Source: Streptomyces sp. TG1A-8 (lineage in GTDB: Bacteria > Actinomycetota > Actinomycetes > Streptomycetales > Streptomycetaceae). Taken from it: a DNA stretch of 64,000 nt. The position numbers were made by a program, and so were the translations under genes. The notes below the pieces were generated by a model, which saw only the letters and a list, made by a program, of their open reading frames with translations, was not told where the DNA came from and did no database searches. Shown one piece after another: positions 63,907 through 64,000 of the stretch (positions are counted from its first letter, which is position 1; every line of letters starts with the position of its first letter). The stretch spans positions 6,696,001-6,760,000 of the forward strand of contig NZ_JASTLB010000001.1 in NCBI RefSeq assembly GCF_030499535.1, in the 5' to 3' direction.

Positions 63907-64000
63907 ATGTCCGAACGCAACACCTTCATCCGTAGCCTGCACGATGTGGGTCTGGCCGCCTGGTTCGGCGGTTCACTGATGGGCGCGGTCGGCCTCAACG
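63907..64000 (+). CDS. Integral membrane protein, 5' part only
   Basis: 31 residues visible: MSERNTFIRSLHDVGLAAWF followed by GGSLMGAVGLN, the beginning of a first transmembrane segment; the rest is beyond the window. AAGGAG sits 7-8 bases before the ATG. This opening is common to a small uncharacterised Streptomyces membrane protein family, from memory. Confidence 0.7.
   Translation, partial: MSERNTFIRSLHDVGLAAWFGGSLMGAVGLN

Overview
The window is very GC-rich DNA with strong third-position GC bias, GGAG-type ribosome binding sites, frequent GTG/TTG starts and chains of 4-bp overlapping genes. Together with a GH46 chitosanase, a CBM2-GH5 cellulase under a CebR-type operator, SpoIIE-type phosphatases and several secreted proteins, this points to a Streptomyces chromosome. 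No RNA gene or CRISPR array was seen. All functions are read from sequence motifs and family knowledge; no searches were run.

Region 1 (1-4359, minus): a translationally coupled operon of an inositol-3-phosphate-synthase-like protein, an HD-like protein, a SAM methyltransferase and a Gfo/Idh/MocA oxidoreductase that runs off the left edge with an apparent frameshift. Region 2 (about 4.4-11.2 kb): a decayed Tn3-family element with a frameshifted resolvase, a res-like site, a multiply frameshifted 5'-truncated transposase, and three intact genes between them (ArsR-type regulator, YbaK-type deacylase, LysE exporter). Region 3 (11.3-21.5 kb): chitosanase, hydrolase and acetyltransferase remnants, a 3-hydroxyisobutyryl-CoA hydrolase-like protein, a TetR/hydrolase pair, a sirtuin, a PAS-GAF-PP2C phosphatase, a cellulase, and a decayed unknown gene.

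Region 4 (21.7-47.7 kb) looks like a biosynthetic gene cluster I cannot match to a known product. Its left arm is a unidirectional run: class I DAHP synthase, LuxC-like acyl reductase, PaaK-like ligase, prenyltransferase-type alpha/alpha repeat protein, tautomerase-fold protein, ACP, short ANL ligase, SDR, a second minimal ANL protein (EhpF-like), an MIO aromatic amino acid lyase or aminomutase, and a secreted allene-oxide-cyclase/dirigent-like barrel. Its right arm has an MFS exporter, aroK, aroC, a zinc alcohol dehydrogenase, an FAD aromatic hydroxylase, and a single-module KS-AT-degenerate DH-ACP polyketide synthase of the orsellinate-synthase kind, with XRE, LuxR and TetR regulators. A 20-bp motif (19/20 identical) sits upstream of both the DAHP synthase and the alcohol dehydrogenase. 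The inferred logic is raised shikimate flux, deamination or isomerisation of an aromatic amino acid, activation and loading of an aryl acid, reduction to an aldehyde, and possible joining to or tailoring of an aromatic polyketide.

Region 5 (48.4-53.5 kb): a secreted beta-propeller, dihydrolipoyl dehydrogenase, methionine aminopeptidase behind a near-perfect palindrome, and a small conserved-looking protein. Region 6 (53.6-58.8 kb, minus): a complete STM4015-4014-4013-4012-4011 cassette (LRR protein, ATP-grasp-like, sulfatase-like, two radical SAM proteins), a phylogenetically scattered system of unknown function. Region 7 (59-64 kb): a LacI regulator with matching operators, a remnant of a secreted-protein gene, a CBM6-DUF1996 protein coupled to a DUF305 lipoprotein, a MarR regulator next to an MFS remnant, and the start of a membrane protein at the right edge.
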